Shown one piece after another: positions 8,836 through 18,300 of a stretch of 64,000 nt of DNA (positions are counted from its first letter, which is position 1; each line of letters starts with the position of its first letter). The stretch is from Hymenobacter wooponensis (GTDB lineage: Bacteria > Bacteroidota > Bacteroidia > Cytophagales > Hymenobacteraceae). The DNA lies in NCBI RefSeq assembly GCF_004745865.1, contig NZ_SRKZ01000009.1:62001-126000 (forward strand), in the 5' to 3' direction. The notes beneath the pieces are model-generated. The model was not told the origin of the DNA. It saw nothing but the letters and a program-made list of their open reading frames with translations, and searched no databases. A program made the translations under genes and the position numbers.

Positions 8836-10130
8836 AGCTGCTCACCAAAACCAACCGCTACTACCTGCTGCTGACCACGGTGCTGTTCATTGTGGCCAGT
8901 GCGGTACTCTACTACGGGCTATTCGGCGCCTTGCAGCACGAGGTGGAAGAGCAGTTGTTCAATCGCCGCGTATATTTGGAGCAGCGGGTGCAGAATGGTG
9001 TGGGCCTGCCCACCTCCCCCTTTGAGTACCAGATGGCAGTCAGCCACCGACCCCAGCGCATCGGCTACAGCGACACGCTGCTGCTCGACCCACAGGAGCA
9101 GGAAATGGTGCCGCACCGCCAGCTTACGTTTCCGTTACGGGTGCGGCAAGAGCTGGTTTGGGTAACGTTGCGCAAGTCACTGGTGGAAACCGAGGACGTA
9201 CTGGCCGTGGTACTGGGCGTGATGGTGGGCGTGCTGGGGCTACTGCTGCTGGGCGTTATTCTGATTAACCGCTGGCTGGGGCAGTGGCTGTGGAGCCCGT
9301 TCCGCAATACGCTACGGGTGCTGCGCGGCTACGGCGTGCAGCAGGACCAGGTGCTGACGTTTCCGCCGACCAACACCGATGAGTTTGCCGAGCTAAACCA
9401 GGCCCTGACCCTGATGAGCCAGCGGCTGGTAGCCGACTACGAGGCCGTGCGGGAGTTTACGGCTAATGCCGCCCACGAGACCCAGACCCCCCTGGCCATT
9501 ATGCAAGCCAAGCTGGAGCAGATGCTGCAGCTGCCGGAACTGGTAAACCCGGAGCTGGCTACGCTGGTGTCGGAGCTGTACGGGGCCACGCTGCGGCTCT
9601 CGCGCTTGCACCAGGCCCTCACGCTACTCAGTAAAATCGAGAACCGTCAGTTCGCAGACACCTCTGCGCAACGCCTGGACCGGCTGCTGGAAGAAAAAGT
9701 GCTTCAGTTTGAGTCGCTGGCCGATGTACGGCACGTGACGCTACGCACCCACCTCAGCGGCGTGCCAGCCTTGCAGATGCACGCCGGCCTGACCGATTCG
9801 CTGGTACACAATCTGCTGCAGAACGCCATTAAGCACAATCACCGCGGGGGCACTATTGATGTGACGCTGACTCCAGCGTACCTGGAAGTGAGCAACACGG
9901 GCCCAACGGTGACCGGCGACCCAGCCCGCTTTTTCGAGCGGTTCCGCAAGCACCAAGCTGCTTCCGATTCGCCGGGCCTGGGCTTGTCGATTGTGCAGCA
10001 AATCTGCCAGTACTATGGCTTTACCGTGCGCTACCGCTTCGAGCCGACTACCAGCCTGCATACCTTGCGGGTGGACTTCGCACCCAAAAAGGCAGCTTCC
10101 ACTCCGGATACTCAAGTGTCAGCGGGCTAA
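8832..10130 (+). CDS. Sensor histidine kinase
   Basis: A 432-residue membrane sensor kinase, partner of the overlapping response regulator. TM1 lies at residues about 10-30 and TM2 at 123-147, enclosing a roughly 90-residue periplasmic sensor. A HAMP-like linker leads to the H box FTANAAHETQTPLAIMQ with phospho-acceptor H215. The ATPase domain has N box NLLQNAIKHN, and a G2-like GLGLSIV. The usual DTGPGI block reads VSNTGPTV, a mild divergence common in Bacteroidota kinases. The GTG start gives a 4-base overlap with the regulator. Confidence 0.93.
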   Translation: MKLLTKTNRYYLLLTTVLFIVASAVLYYGLFGALQHEVEEQLFNRRVYLEQRVQNGVGLPTSPFEYQMAVSHRPQRIGYSDTLLLDPQEQEMVPHRQLTFPLRVRQELVWVTLRKSLVETEDVLAVVLGVMVGVLGLLLLGVILINRWLGQWLWSPFRNTLRVLRGYGVQQDQVLTFPPTNTDEFAELNQALTLMSQRLVADYEAVREFTANAAHETQTPLAIMQAKLEQMLQLPELVNPELATLVSELYGATLRLSRLHQALTLLSKIENRQFADTSAQRLDRLLEEKVLQFESLADVRHVTLRTHLSGVPALQMHAGLTDSLVHNLLQNAIKHNHRGGTIDVTLTPAYLEVSNTGPTVTGDPARFFERFRKHQAASDSPGLGLSIVQQICQYYGFTVRYRFEPTTSLHTLRVDFAPKKAASTPDTQVSAG

Positions 10131-10154
10131 GCCAGCGTCAGTTCTGAGGCCGCA

Positions 10155-10171
10155 CGTCAGAATTACTTCAG
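10155..10171 (+). promoter_or_regulatory. Candidate response-regulator box before lipoprotein gene
   Basis: CGTCAG-N5-CTTCAG followed by ATT, 56 bases before the lipoprotein start. Third member of the set at 327 and 8079, with the same 11-bp step. A weaker pair, TTCCAG-N5-CGACAG, occurs at 11564-11580 before the PepSY-like gene. Confidence 0.45.
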
Positions 10172-10226
10172 ATTCGATTTATAGACTGCGGGCCAAACCA
10201 CTCCAGGCTTGGCTTTTCCTCCCTGT

Positions 10227-10712
10227 ATGCTCTCACGGCTCCGCCCACACATTTTACTCTTCCTGTTTGGCCTTGGAGCATTAGCCGCTCTGACCGGATG
10301 CGAGTCGGGCAGTGGCCAGCCTATCACGGTGCCAGCAGCAGCGCAAAACGCTTTGCGCCAGAAATTCGGCACGCACCTGGAGCAGCTGCGCTGGCACCCG
10401 GACTCAAACCGGCTACACGCCTCTTTTATCTGGAAGACCATCCCCGTAGACGTATGGTTGACCGCGGCCGGCCAGGTGCAGGAAACTCAGCTGGCGATGC
10501 TTGGGGAAGACATACCGCCCGGGTTGCAGGATTCGCTGCAGCGCTACTACCGCTCCTACCAGCGCCGGGCGATGCACTTGGTTGAAACGCCGGCCGGCTT
10601 CCACTACAACTTGCTGCTCGCCGCGCCCGGTGGCCCCGCGATGCGCTTCCGCTTCCTGGCCGATGGGCACCGGCTCAGCCAACCCGTTAAGGTTTCCAGC
10701 TCCCCCCGTTAG
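10227..10712 (+). CDS. PepSY-like lipoprotein
   Basis: A 161-residue lipoprotein; signal and lipobox end at ALTGCESG. The mature part begins AAQNALRQKFGTHLEQLRW, the helix-then-strand pattern of PepSY-like domains, and is built like the protein at 11624. Such proteins occur beside two-component systems and may tune the kinase from the periplasm; here this is inferred from position only. ATG 10227 puts the signal at the N-terminus. The PAP2 gene starts three bases after its stop, so the two are likely cotranscribed under the kinase-regulator pair. Confidence 0.6.
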   Translation: MLSRLRPHILLFLFGLGALAALTGCESGSGQPITVPAAAQNALRQKFGTHLEQLRWHPDSNRLHASFIWKTIPVDVWLTAAGQVQETQLAMLGEDIPPGLQDSLQRYYRSYQRRAMHLVETPAGFHYNLLLAAPGGPAMRFRFLADGHRLSQPVKVSSSPR

Positions 10713-10715
10713 GTT

Positions 10716-11543
10716 ATGAGAAAAACAGCTTTTCCCCTTATAAGTGGAGGTGTGCTGGCTTGGTCAGTGGGGGCGGCGCAGGCTCAGCAAACGGCATTAA
10801 CGCCGGGCTTGCTGGTGCCCGATAGTGCCCACGCTACCTCTTCCGTAATGGTGCAGCGGGTCCGGCCCGCTACCTGGGTCGTACTGCGGGGGCTGGTAGT
10901 GCCGGCGGCTTTAATAGCAGCCGGGGCCCTCACGACAGAGCATGTCGAGGTAATCAATTCCGATGAAGCGGTGCGGGAGGAAAGCCGGGAACACCTGCGC
11001 TGGGTGCGTACCAACCTCGACGACCAGCTTCGCCACGCGCCCGCCTACACCACGCTGGGCCTGAGTTTGCTGGGGGTGAAGGGCGAGCATAACTCGCTCA
11101 ACCAGGCCGTGTTATTTGCTCTCACCTACACGCTTAATAACACGATTACCAGCAACCTTAAGCGCATCACCCGCGTGGAGCGCCCCCAGGGCAACAGCTT
11201 CGAGTCGTTTCCGAGCCAGCACACCAGCGCGGCGTTTTCGGCGGCCCGGTTTCTGGACAAAGAGTACGGTGCCCAGAGCATCTGGTACCGGGTGGGCGGC
11301 TACACTGTGGCCACGGGCGTGGCCGGGCTGCGCGTGGCCAAGGATAACCACTGGCTCTCCGACGTGGTGGCCGGGGCCGGGGTAGGCATGCTGTCCACGG
11401 AAATAGTGTACCGGGTGTACCCGCTGCTGCAGCGCGCCACTCGCCGCGTCATCGGCCCAACCAGCCGGTTTGGCCACCACGCCGTGCTGCTGCCCAGCTA
11501 CGCCAATGGGGCCACGGGGGCGACCTTGGTGATGGTGTTATAA
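10716..11543 (+). CDS. PAP2-family phosphatase
   Basis: A 275-residue exported PAP2 (acid phosphatase-like) enzyme with an N-terminal signal ending AQAQQ. The three catalytic blocks are present: KRITRVERP, FPSQHTSAAF (catalytic His) and the RVAKDNHWLSDVVAGA block with the second His and its Asp. Members hydrolyse phosphate from lipids or undecaprenyl pyrophosphate. It follows the lipoprotein gene by three bases. A paralogue with the same layout is at 33894, sharing long blocks such as the DDQLRH and LTYT.NN segments. Confidence 0.88.
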   Translation: MRKTAFPLISGGVLAWSVGAAQAQQTALTPGLLVPDSAHATSSVMVQRVRPATWVVLRGLVVPAALIAAGALTTEHVEVINSDEAVREESREHLRWVRTNLDDQLRHAPAYTTLGLSLLGVKGEHNSLNQAVLFALTYTLNNTITSNLKRITRVERPQGNSFESFPSQHTSAAFSAARFLDKEYGAQSIWYRVGGYTVATGVAGLRVAKDNHWLSDVVAGAGVGMLSTEIVYRVYPLLQRATRRVIGPTSRFGHHAVLLPSYANGATGATLVMVL

Positions 11544-11590
11544 TTTTTACGGACAGCGTCGGATTCCAGAATATCGACAGAATCAGGGGG

Positions 11591-11598
11591 TAGTTTTG
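11591..11598 (+). promoter_or_regulatory. Candidate Bacteroidota -7 box
   Basis: TAGTTTTG fits the TAnnTTTG consensus and lies 25 bases before the PepSY-like start. No clear -33 TTTG is seen, so a regulator may be needed. Confidence 0.4.
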
Positions 11599-11623
11599 GC
11601 CATAGATCTTTCAAAACCTCCCC

Positions 11624-12061
11624 ATGAAACACTATCTTGTGTTGGCCGCCTTCGCTCTGGCGCTGGCCGCCCCCGCCCAGGCGCAGCAGCTGAAGGCGAC
11701 CCAGGTTCCCGCGGCAGTCGTTGCGGCGTTTAAGCAGAAGTTCCCCCAGGTCAAAGAAGTGAAATGGGAAAAGGAAGGTGACAAGTACGAAGCCGGCTTT
11801 GAGCAGGGCAACGTGGAAATGTCGGCCTTGCTGAGTGCCAGCGGTGAGCTGCTGGAAACTGAATCGGAAATGGCGCCGTCGCAGCTGCCAGCTGCCGTGC
11901 GGGCCAAGCTAGCCAGCTCTTACAAAAGCTATAAAGTCACGGAAGCCGCCAAAATCGTGTCGGCCAGTACGGGGGCTACCACCTACGAGGCCGAGGTGCT
12001 GAAAAGCGGCAAGAAGATGGACCTCCTCTTCGACGCCAACGGCCAGGAAGTAAAAAAATAA
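11624..12061 (+). CDS. PepSY-like periplasmic protein
   Basis: A 145-residue secreted protein with a clean signal peptide ending APAQAQQ. Two PepSY-like repeats follow, each with the helix-strand pattern: AAFKQKFPQVKEVKWEKEG with KYEAGF, then VRAKLASSYKSYKV with TYEAEV. These PepSY-like (former DUF2874) proteins are common in Bacteroidota next to sensor kinases; binding partner and function are not known. It is probably the last gene of the kinase-regulator group and is followed by a strong terminator at 12196. Confidence 0.8.
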   Translation: MKHYLVLAAFALALAAPAQAQQLKATQVPAAVVAAFKQKFPQVKEVKWEKEGDKYEAGFEQGNVEMSALLSASGELLETESEMAPSQLPAAVRAKLASSYKSYKVTEAAKIVSASTGATTYEAEVLKSGKKMDLLFDANGQEVKK

Positions 12062-12195
12062 CGTGATTGAAGCCCAAAAATAGTTGGCTTCCATGATAAC
12101 TTGAGGCCCAGTTCGTCCCTGAAGCAAACGCCTGCTCCGACATCTGATCCCACACGTATTGCAGCACCCATACCAGGAATGCCTGGTTCTAATTC

Positions 12196-12229
12196 AAGCT
12201 GTCAGCATCTGCTGACAGCTTGTTTTTGT
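12196..12229 (+). terminator. Intrinsic terminator
   Basis: A perfect 12-bp stem, AAGCTGTCAGCA (12196-12207) with its complement at 12210-12221, a two-base loop, then GTTTTTGTT. It ends the PepSY-like transcript. Confidence 0.85.
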
Positions 12230-12321
12230 TATCTACCTGTCGTTTTTCGCCTTGTTCCCTTTAGCCCGGTCTTATAAATTAGTCTGCTACGCTGTATTTT
12301 AGCCTACTAACTGCTTTAACC

Positions 12322-12462
12322 GTGAAAAAAATCTGTTGCGCTATTACCCTTTCGGCTACGGGGAGTTTTATTGATAACTGGGAAGCTATTGGGCAGGCTG
12401 CTGCTGACCAAAGCGAGCGCCCACCAAGCCACCATCAGTTCATTCACGACCATTCGCACTAG
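12322..12462 (+). CDS. Small secreted-like ORF (46 aa)
   Basis: A GTG-started frame with a short basic N-terminus, hydrophobic CCAITLSATGSF and a histidine-rich tail (HHQFIHDHSH). A TATTTTAG box resembling a -7 element lies about 25 bases upstream. It converges on the transposase remnant, whose end it overlaps by four bases. It could be a genuine small protein or a gene start truncated by the insertion. No family is recognised. Confidence 0.3.
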   Translation: MKKICCAITLSATGSFIDNWEAIGQAAADQSERPPSHHQFIHDHSH

Positions 12463-13463
12463 TGGTGTAACATGAAAGCTGCTTTGTCCAGACCTCCCAG
12501 GCAGCGGAGCAGTTCACTTCGGAGCTTGTTTTCAGCGCGTAGCGCCAGCGTGCTCACAAGTCCATCTAGTAAGTCGAGAATATCGTCCGTTGCCGTCCGT
12601 TCCAAGGCGTGCATAAACACAAGCAATGTCGCCAAACGCCGGTCCTCGAGCATCCGGCTTACTCTCTGAGCCCATGATACCTGCGCGTGGCGCACCATGC
12701 GTGTCACTCGATCTTCCGGTAAGTCACGTACCAAAATGTCTCCCACGCCTACGGCCCGCAATTGTTCCAGCCGCCAAAAGGCTCCTGCCAGGGCTGGAGC
12801 CGACACGCGGGTAGGAGGCGTACGGAGGACTTGCATCGGCGTAAATCGCTCTCCAGGCAACAGAATCAATACATCTTCCAGTGCGGCGCACTGCAGCGTT
12901 AAAAGCCGGGCAGCAAGTTGCCGATACACCGTGCGGCTAGTACACTCCCGTACCAGGACAGTCAAGCGGGCCAGCATCGTAGCGCCCGGCTGTACCACGC
13001 GGGGCGTTACTAGGTGAGCAGTAGCCAAATTAAATAAAATGCTGTGACGTACCGGGCTGGTTGTCACCTGCGCATACAGCCAGTGGGTAGGGCGAAATGC
13101 CTGCTTCGCTTCAATGAGTATGTAACCGAGTTACACCAGCAGTTTGGCCTGCTGATCGTCCCTAGTACTTATACGTTTGCGATGTTCTTCTATTTCGGGC
13201 GGTGCAGCACCCAACTGCGCGGGTAGGGTGTCCACGACAACCGTTGGCAAATCGAGTGGGTCGGGTGGAAAGGTAACCAGAAACCGAAGAGTACAGAGTT
13301 GCACCACGCAGCCCAGCCGATTACATGGCCGGCGCCGCTGGGCCACGAACGCCAAATCAGCGAACCTCAGGTAAAAGAAGCGGGCTATTTGCTCAGGGCC
13401 AGGAGCCACGTAGTAGCATCTGTAGCGGGCGGCTTGCTCGTCACTGAGAAATTCTACGGGCAT
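12459..13463 (-). pseudogene. Tn3-family transposase remnant (DUF4158 region), interrupted and truncated
   Basis: Minus-strand reading from ATG 13463 gives MPVEFLSDEQAARY, the classic start of Tn3-family transposases, and the DUF4158 pattern NRLGCVVQLCTLRFL. A TAA stop interrupts it at 13131-13133; the same frame continues past the stop with AFRPTHWLYAQ and then a 202-residue block (SILFNLATAHLV, RRLATLLVFMHALE, DDILDLLDGLV) that again fits this family. The frame ends at 12459 well before the catalytic DDE domain, so no transposition activity is expected. It marks past insertion of a Tn3-like element beside the metal genes. Confidence 0.8.
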
Positions 13464-13653
13464 GCAACAGCTTGTTAAGCAGAGAAAGTACTGATATCAT
13501 GCTGAATGGGCCATTGCACGTCAGTGAAGAGCAATAGAACTGAATAAAACGCACCGAGTTGCTCCAAGATAAGCCTCCCTTAACTAGGTGGCAATCGGCT
13601 ATCACAAACTGATATAAAAAACCAGTTCGTAGATAAGCGAGTATGTAAGCTTG

Positions 13654-13681
13654 CCTAAAAAAATATTTAGGTTTGTCTAAA
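13654..13681 (+). promoter_or_regulatory. DtxR/MntR-like operator overlapping a -7 box
   Basis: The stretch contains CCTAAA-N6-TTTAGG-N4-TCTAAA. TTTAGGTTTGTCTAAA (13666-13681) is a near-palindrome resembling DtxR/MntR-family boxes, and TAGGTTTG (13668-13675) inside it fits the TAnnTTTG -7 element. The gene start is 15 bases further on. A metal-dependent repressor bound here would block transcription. The regulator itself is not in the window. Confidence 0.5.
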
Positions 13682-13689
13682 ATACACGT

Positions 13690-14541
13690 ATGCTCTCCTT
13701 CTACTGCCTGGTATTCTGTTCACTGCCTGTAGCCTTGTCAGCGCAGAGCCAAGGGGTCGCGCCGGATTCCTTGAATCGTCGCCCCCCCCAGTACTCGCTC
13801 TTGCGGCCGGTGCCCCGGGCCCGGCTGCGGCCAATGAGTACGGACCGGCCCGACGCGACGGAAAGCGCCTACTTGGTGGACGCGGGGCATTTTCAGGTGG
13901 AAACCGACGTGCTGCGGCTGGGGCGGCAGCGGTTTGGCAGGCAGGACACGCACCAGGAGCTGGGGCTGAACCATGCCAATCTGAAACTAGGTCTGACGCG
14001 CACGATGGATGTGCAGCTGGTGGTGGAATCGTACACGGCGCAGACGGAGCGGGGCGAGCATCCGGGGGCACGGGCCGGCTTTGGGGACCTGACGCTGCGG
14101 GTGAAGCGCAACCTGTGGGGTAACGACGGGGGCCGCACGGCGCTGGCGCTGATGCCCTTCGTAAAGCTGCCGACGGGTCGGCGCACCGGCAACCACTACT
14201 GGGAAGGCGGCGTGGTGGCACCGTTTGCCTGCCAATTACCCCACGATTGGAGCCTGGGCAGCCAGTTGCAAGCTACCTGGGTGCGCGACGAAGCCACGGC
14301 GCGTCACTGCCTGGAACTGGCCCCGACCCTGACCGTGGGCCACGACCTGTACAAAACGCTGGGTGGGTTTGTGGAAGTGGCCGGGGCCTGGGACTGGCGG
14401 GAAAGAGGCTGGGCCGCGACGCTCAACGGCGGGCCCATCTGGCGGGTGACGGATAACGTGCAGCTGGACTTGGGCCTGAACTACCCGCTGACGAAAGACA
14501 CAGAAACAACGTACTTTCTGGGGGTAAGTTTTCGGCGTTAG
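13690..14541 (+). CDS. Outer-membrane beta-barrel protein, MetA_deg/transporter-like
   Basis: A 283-residue secreted protein with signal peptide ending ALSAQSQG, then alternating amphipathic strands (FVKLPTGR, GLTRTMDVQLVVESY, LGLNYPLTKDTETTYFLGVSFRR) typical of the MetA-pathway/transporter outer-membrane family, and a C-terminal aromatic/Arg ending. The SMSTDRPDATESA-like start of the barrel is common in this family. Exact cargo is not known. The DtxR-like operator overlapping its promoter suggests regulation by iron or manganese, and its position ahead of the CzcA fusion links it to metal handling. Confidence 0.65.
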   Translation: MLSFYCLVFCSLPVALSAQSQGVAPDSLNRRPPQYSLLRPVPRARLRPMSTDRPDATESAYLVDAGHFQVETDVLRLGRQRFGRQDTHQELGLNHANLKLGLTRTMDVQLVVESYTAQTERGEHPGARAGFGDLTLRVKRNLWGNDGGRTALALMPFVKLPTGRRTGNHYWEGGVVAPFACQLPHDWSLGSQLQATWVRDEATARHCLELAPTLTVGHDLYKTLGGFVEVAGAWDWRERGWAATLNGGPIWRVTDNVQLDLGLNYPLTKDTETTYFLGVSFRR

Positions 14542-14637
14542 GACGCGGGAATAATGCGTGATTTTGCGTGGACAGCTGCTGGGGTCAGAGAAATTAACAC
14601 TGAATGCATTCTGTTTGCTGCCGCTGCCCCTGACGTC

Positions 14638-14654
14638 AGTTCGCTCAGCGAACT
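14638..14654. promoter_or_regulatory. 17-bp palindrome of unknown role
   Basis: AGTTCGCT-C-AGCGAACT is a perfect inverted repeat in the 355-base gap 14542-14896. No T-run follows, so it is not a typical terminator; it could be an operator for the DUF6660-czcA operon. Nothing else in the gap is clear apart from AT-rich patches. Confidence 0.3.
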
Positions 14655-14896
14655 CAACACCTGTATACTGCCGGTTACGAAGATTTTAGCCTAGTGGTGT
14701 GCCCGGCGAAAAACTGGTTGCTTCAGCTTATTTTATAACCAGCGATTAGGGTCGAAGCCAGCCTCATGCCGTGTTTTTCAGGTCTATTTCCCCAACCTAA
14801 ACCCATCATGCTGATCTGCTACGCCTGTTAATTACCTGGTAGAGGAATCTATTTGGCGACGAGTACGTATGTTTGCAGCGTTTGCCCCTTTCTTCT

Positions 14897-15217
14897 ATGC
14901 GATTTGTCGCGGTCTTTTTTGCGCTCTACCTGCTGGTGCTGGCCTGTCTGCCCTGTGCTGACGGGACGGTGAACCCGTCGGAGCCGGCGCGCGCCCGCGT
15001 TACGGCGCAGACTGATGCTGCCGCGCATCACCAGCAGGATTGGTGTACTCCCCTGTGCCAGTGCCACTGCTGCGCTGGTACCGCCTTGCCTGCCGCTACG
15101 GCCGTGGTTCTTCCGGCCACCCACCCGGTAGGCGATGCTGCCCGGCCGTTTGCAACGTTGACGAGCCCGGCCCCGCAGCCGCGGGCCTTTGCCGTCTGGC
15201 AGCCTCCGCAAGCCTAG
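14897..15217 (+). CDS. DUF6660-like cysteine-rich small secreted protein
   Basis: A 106-residue protein with an N-terminal hydrophobic segment (FVAVFFALYLLVLACLPCAD), a His pair and a compact cysteine cluster CTPLCQCHCCAG at about residues 52-63. This matches small Bacteroidota proteins (DUF6660) encoded directly upstream of heavy-metal RND pumps. The Cys/His cluster suggests metal binding in the periplasm, but no activity is established. ATG 14897 is preferred to the upstream TTG at 14873. The CzcA-TolC fusion starts 165 bases downstream. Confidence 0.65.
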   Translation: MRFVAVFFALYLLVLACLPCADGTVNPSEPARARVTAQTDAAAHHQQDWCTPLCQCHCCAGTALPAATAVVLPATHPVGDAARPFATLTSPAPQPRAFAVWQPPQA

Positions 15218-15381
15218 TTTCCTGTTTTTTCGGTTCCGTCCGCGGGACCGGGCACGCTGCCGTGCCCGGTCCCGTCGGCGCATACGCACCTTTCTGTGCG
15301 CTGTCGAACCCTGCCGTCGTCGAGCCCCGCGGGCTCCGACCGCCCTTTTCTCAGGATTTCTAGTCTTACCCCTCAGCCAGT

Positions 15382-18300
15382 ATGTTCGACCGGCTCATTC
15401 ACTTTTCCATTCACAACAAGCTCATCATCGGGCTGCTGACCCTGGCTTTGATTGCCTGGGGCAGCTACTCGCTGAGTCGGCTGCCCATTGACGCGGTGCC
15501 CGACATTACCAACAACCAGGTTGTGGTCTACACGGTGGCACCCTCGCTATCGGCCGGCGACATCGAGCGGCTGGTGTCCTTTCCCATCGAGCAGAGCGTG
15601 GCCACGATTCCGGGGCGCGAAGAAGTACGCTCCTTTTCCCGCTTCGGCCTCTCGGTCGTGACCATCGTCCTGGAAGACGGCATCGACATCTACTGGGCCC
15701 GCCAGCAGGTGGCCGAGCGCCTGCGCGAGGCCGAAAGCCAGATTCCGGCCGGCGTGGGCCGGCCGGAACTAGCCCCGGTCAGCACCGGCCTGGGCGAAAT
15801 CTACCAGTACCTGGTACGGGCCAAGCCCGGCTACGAGAAAAAATACACGGCGCGGGAGCTGCGCACGATTCAGGACTGGATTGTGCGCCGCCAGCTGCTG
15901 GGCACGCCCGGCGTGGCCGACGTCAGCTCTTTCGGGGGCCAGCTCAAGCAGTACGAGGTGGCCCTGGACCCGGAGCGGCTCCGTTCCCTGAACGTGACCG
16001 TGGACCAGGTGTACCAGGCCGTCAGCCGCAACAACCAGAACACGGGCGGAGCCTACCTGGATCAAAACCCGACGGCCTACTTCATCCGCACCGAGGGCCT
16101 GGCCCAAAACGCCCAGGACATCGGCAACATCGTGGTGCGCTCTACCAGCACCGGCTTGCCGGTGCTGGTGCGCGACGTGGCCGAGGTGCGCCTGGGCTCG
16201 GCCGTGCGCTACGGGGCCATGACCCGTAACGCGGAGGGCGAGGTCACCGGCGGCATCGTGCTCATGCTCAAAGGCGCCAACGCCAACGAGGTTATCAAGG
16301 CCGTCAAGGAGCGCATGGAAACCGTGCGCAAGTCCCTGCCCGAAGGCGTGACCGTGGACGTGTACCTGGACCGCTCGGAACTGGTGGGCCGGGCCATTCA
16401 TACGGTAACCAAAAACCTGATTGAGGGAGCGCTCATCGTGATTTTTGTGCTGGTGCTGTTCCTAGGCAACCTGCGCGCGGGGCTGGTGGTGGCCTCGGTG
16501 ATTCCGCTGGCCATGCTCTTTGCCATCAGCCTGATGCGCGTGTTCGGCGTGTCGGGTAACCTGCTCTCGCTCGGGGCTATTGATTTCGGACTGGTAGTGG
16601 ATGGGGCGGTGATTATCGTGGAGGCCATCGTGCACCGCCTGCACACCCACTCGGGAATTGCCGCCCACCCCGACGGGGCCCACGGCAAGCTAACCCAGGA
16701 CCAGATGAACGAGGCCACCTACGAGGCAGCCTCCAAAATCCGCGCCTCAGCCGCGTTCGGGGAAATCATCATCCTCATCGTGTACCTGCCCCTGCTGGCC
16801 CTGGCCGGCATTGAGGGCAAGATGTTTAAGCCCATGGCCGAGACGGTGGCCTTTGCCATTATCGGGGCTTTTATTCTCTCGCTCACCTACGTGCCCATGA
16901 TGGCGGCGCTGGGATTAAGCCGCAACACGGAGCACAAGCGCAACTTCTCAGACCGCATGATGAGCTGGCTGGAGGCCCGCTACCGGCCCCTGCTGGAATG
17001 GGGTCTGCGCCGCAAAGCCCTGGTGCTGGCTTCGGCCGTGGGGCTGTTCGTCGGGGCCTTGCTCGTGTTCCGCACTCTGGGCGGGGAGTTTATCCCCCAG
17101 CTTTCGGAAGGCGACTTCGCCATTGAGATGCGCGTGCTCACGGGCTCGTCGCTAAGCTACACCATCGAAAAAAGCCAGCAGGCCGGGGCCATCCTCAAAC
17201 AGCAGTTTCCGGAGGTCAAGGAAGTGGTGGCCAAAATTGGCGCGGCCGAAATTCCCACCGACCCCATGCCGGTGGAAGCTGGGGACGTGATGGTAATTCT
17301 GGAAAAGGACCAGAGCAAGTGGACTTCGGCCAAGTCCCGCGAGGAGCTGGCCGAGAAAATGGCCCACGCCCTGAGCGTAATTCCGGGCGTCACCTTCGGG
17401 TTCCAGCAGCCCATTCAGATGCGCTTCAACGAGCTCATCAGCGGGGCCAAGCAGGACGTGGTGATGAAAATCTACGGCGAAGACCTGCAGCAGCTGGCCG
17501 ACTACGCCCAGCGGGCCGCGGCCCAGGTGCGGCAGGTGCAGGGAGCCGAAGATGTGTACGTGGAGCAGGTGACGGGCCTGCCCCAGATTGTGGTCCAGCT
17601 GGACCGCAACAAGCTGGCCCAGTTCGGTCTGAACGTCGAGGACGTGAACCGCACGGTGCAGACTGCCTTTGCCGGCCAGGCCGCCGGGCAGATATTTGAG
17701 CAGGAGCGCCGCTTTGATTTGGTGCTGCGCCTGCGCCCGGACCTGCGCCAGGACATCAACGCCGTGCGCCAGCTCTTCATTGCCACCCCGCGGGGCGAGC
17801 AGGTGCCGCTGGAGCAGGTGGCCACCGTGGCCCTGCAGGAGGGTCCGAACCAGGTGCAGCGCGACGACGCCAAGCGCCGCATTACGGTGGCCTTCAACGT
17901 GCGCGGGCGCGACGTGGAAAGTGTGGTGGAAGAGCTGCAGGGCAAAGTGGACCAGCGCCTGAAGTTCGCCCCCGGCTACTACGCCACCTACGGCGGGCAG
18001 TTCGAGAACCTGCGCGAGGCCTCGCAGCGCCTGAGCGTGGCCGTGCCGGTGGCCCTGACCCTGATTTTTGTGCTGCTCTTCTTCACCTTCGGCTCCCTGA
18101 AGCAGTCCGTGCTGATTTTCACGGCCATCCCCTTATCGGCCATTGGCGGGGTGGCGGCTCTGTGGCTGCGGGGCATGCCGTTCAGCATCTCAGCGGGCGT
18201 GGGCTTTATTGCCCTGTTCGGCGTGGCCGTGCTCAACGGCATCGTGCTCATCGGCTATTTCAACCAGCTCAAGGACGAGGGCTGGGCCAACCTGCACGAG

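Noticed and set aside
14581..14600. Possible Tn3 terminal repeat beginning GGGGTC
   Set aside because: No inverted partner was found within the window and the match is only to the first bases.
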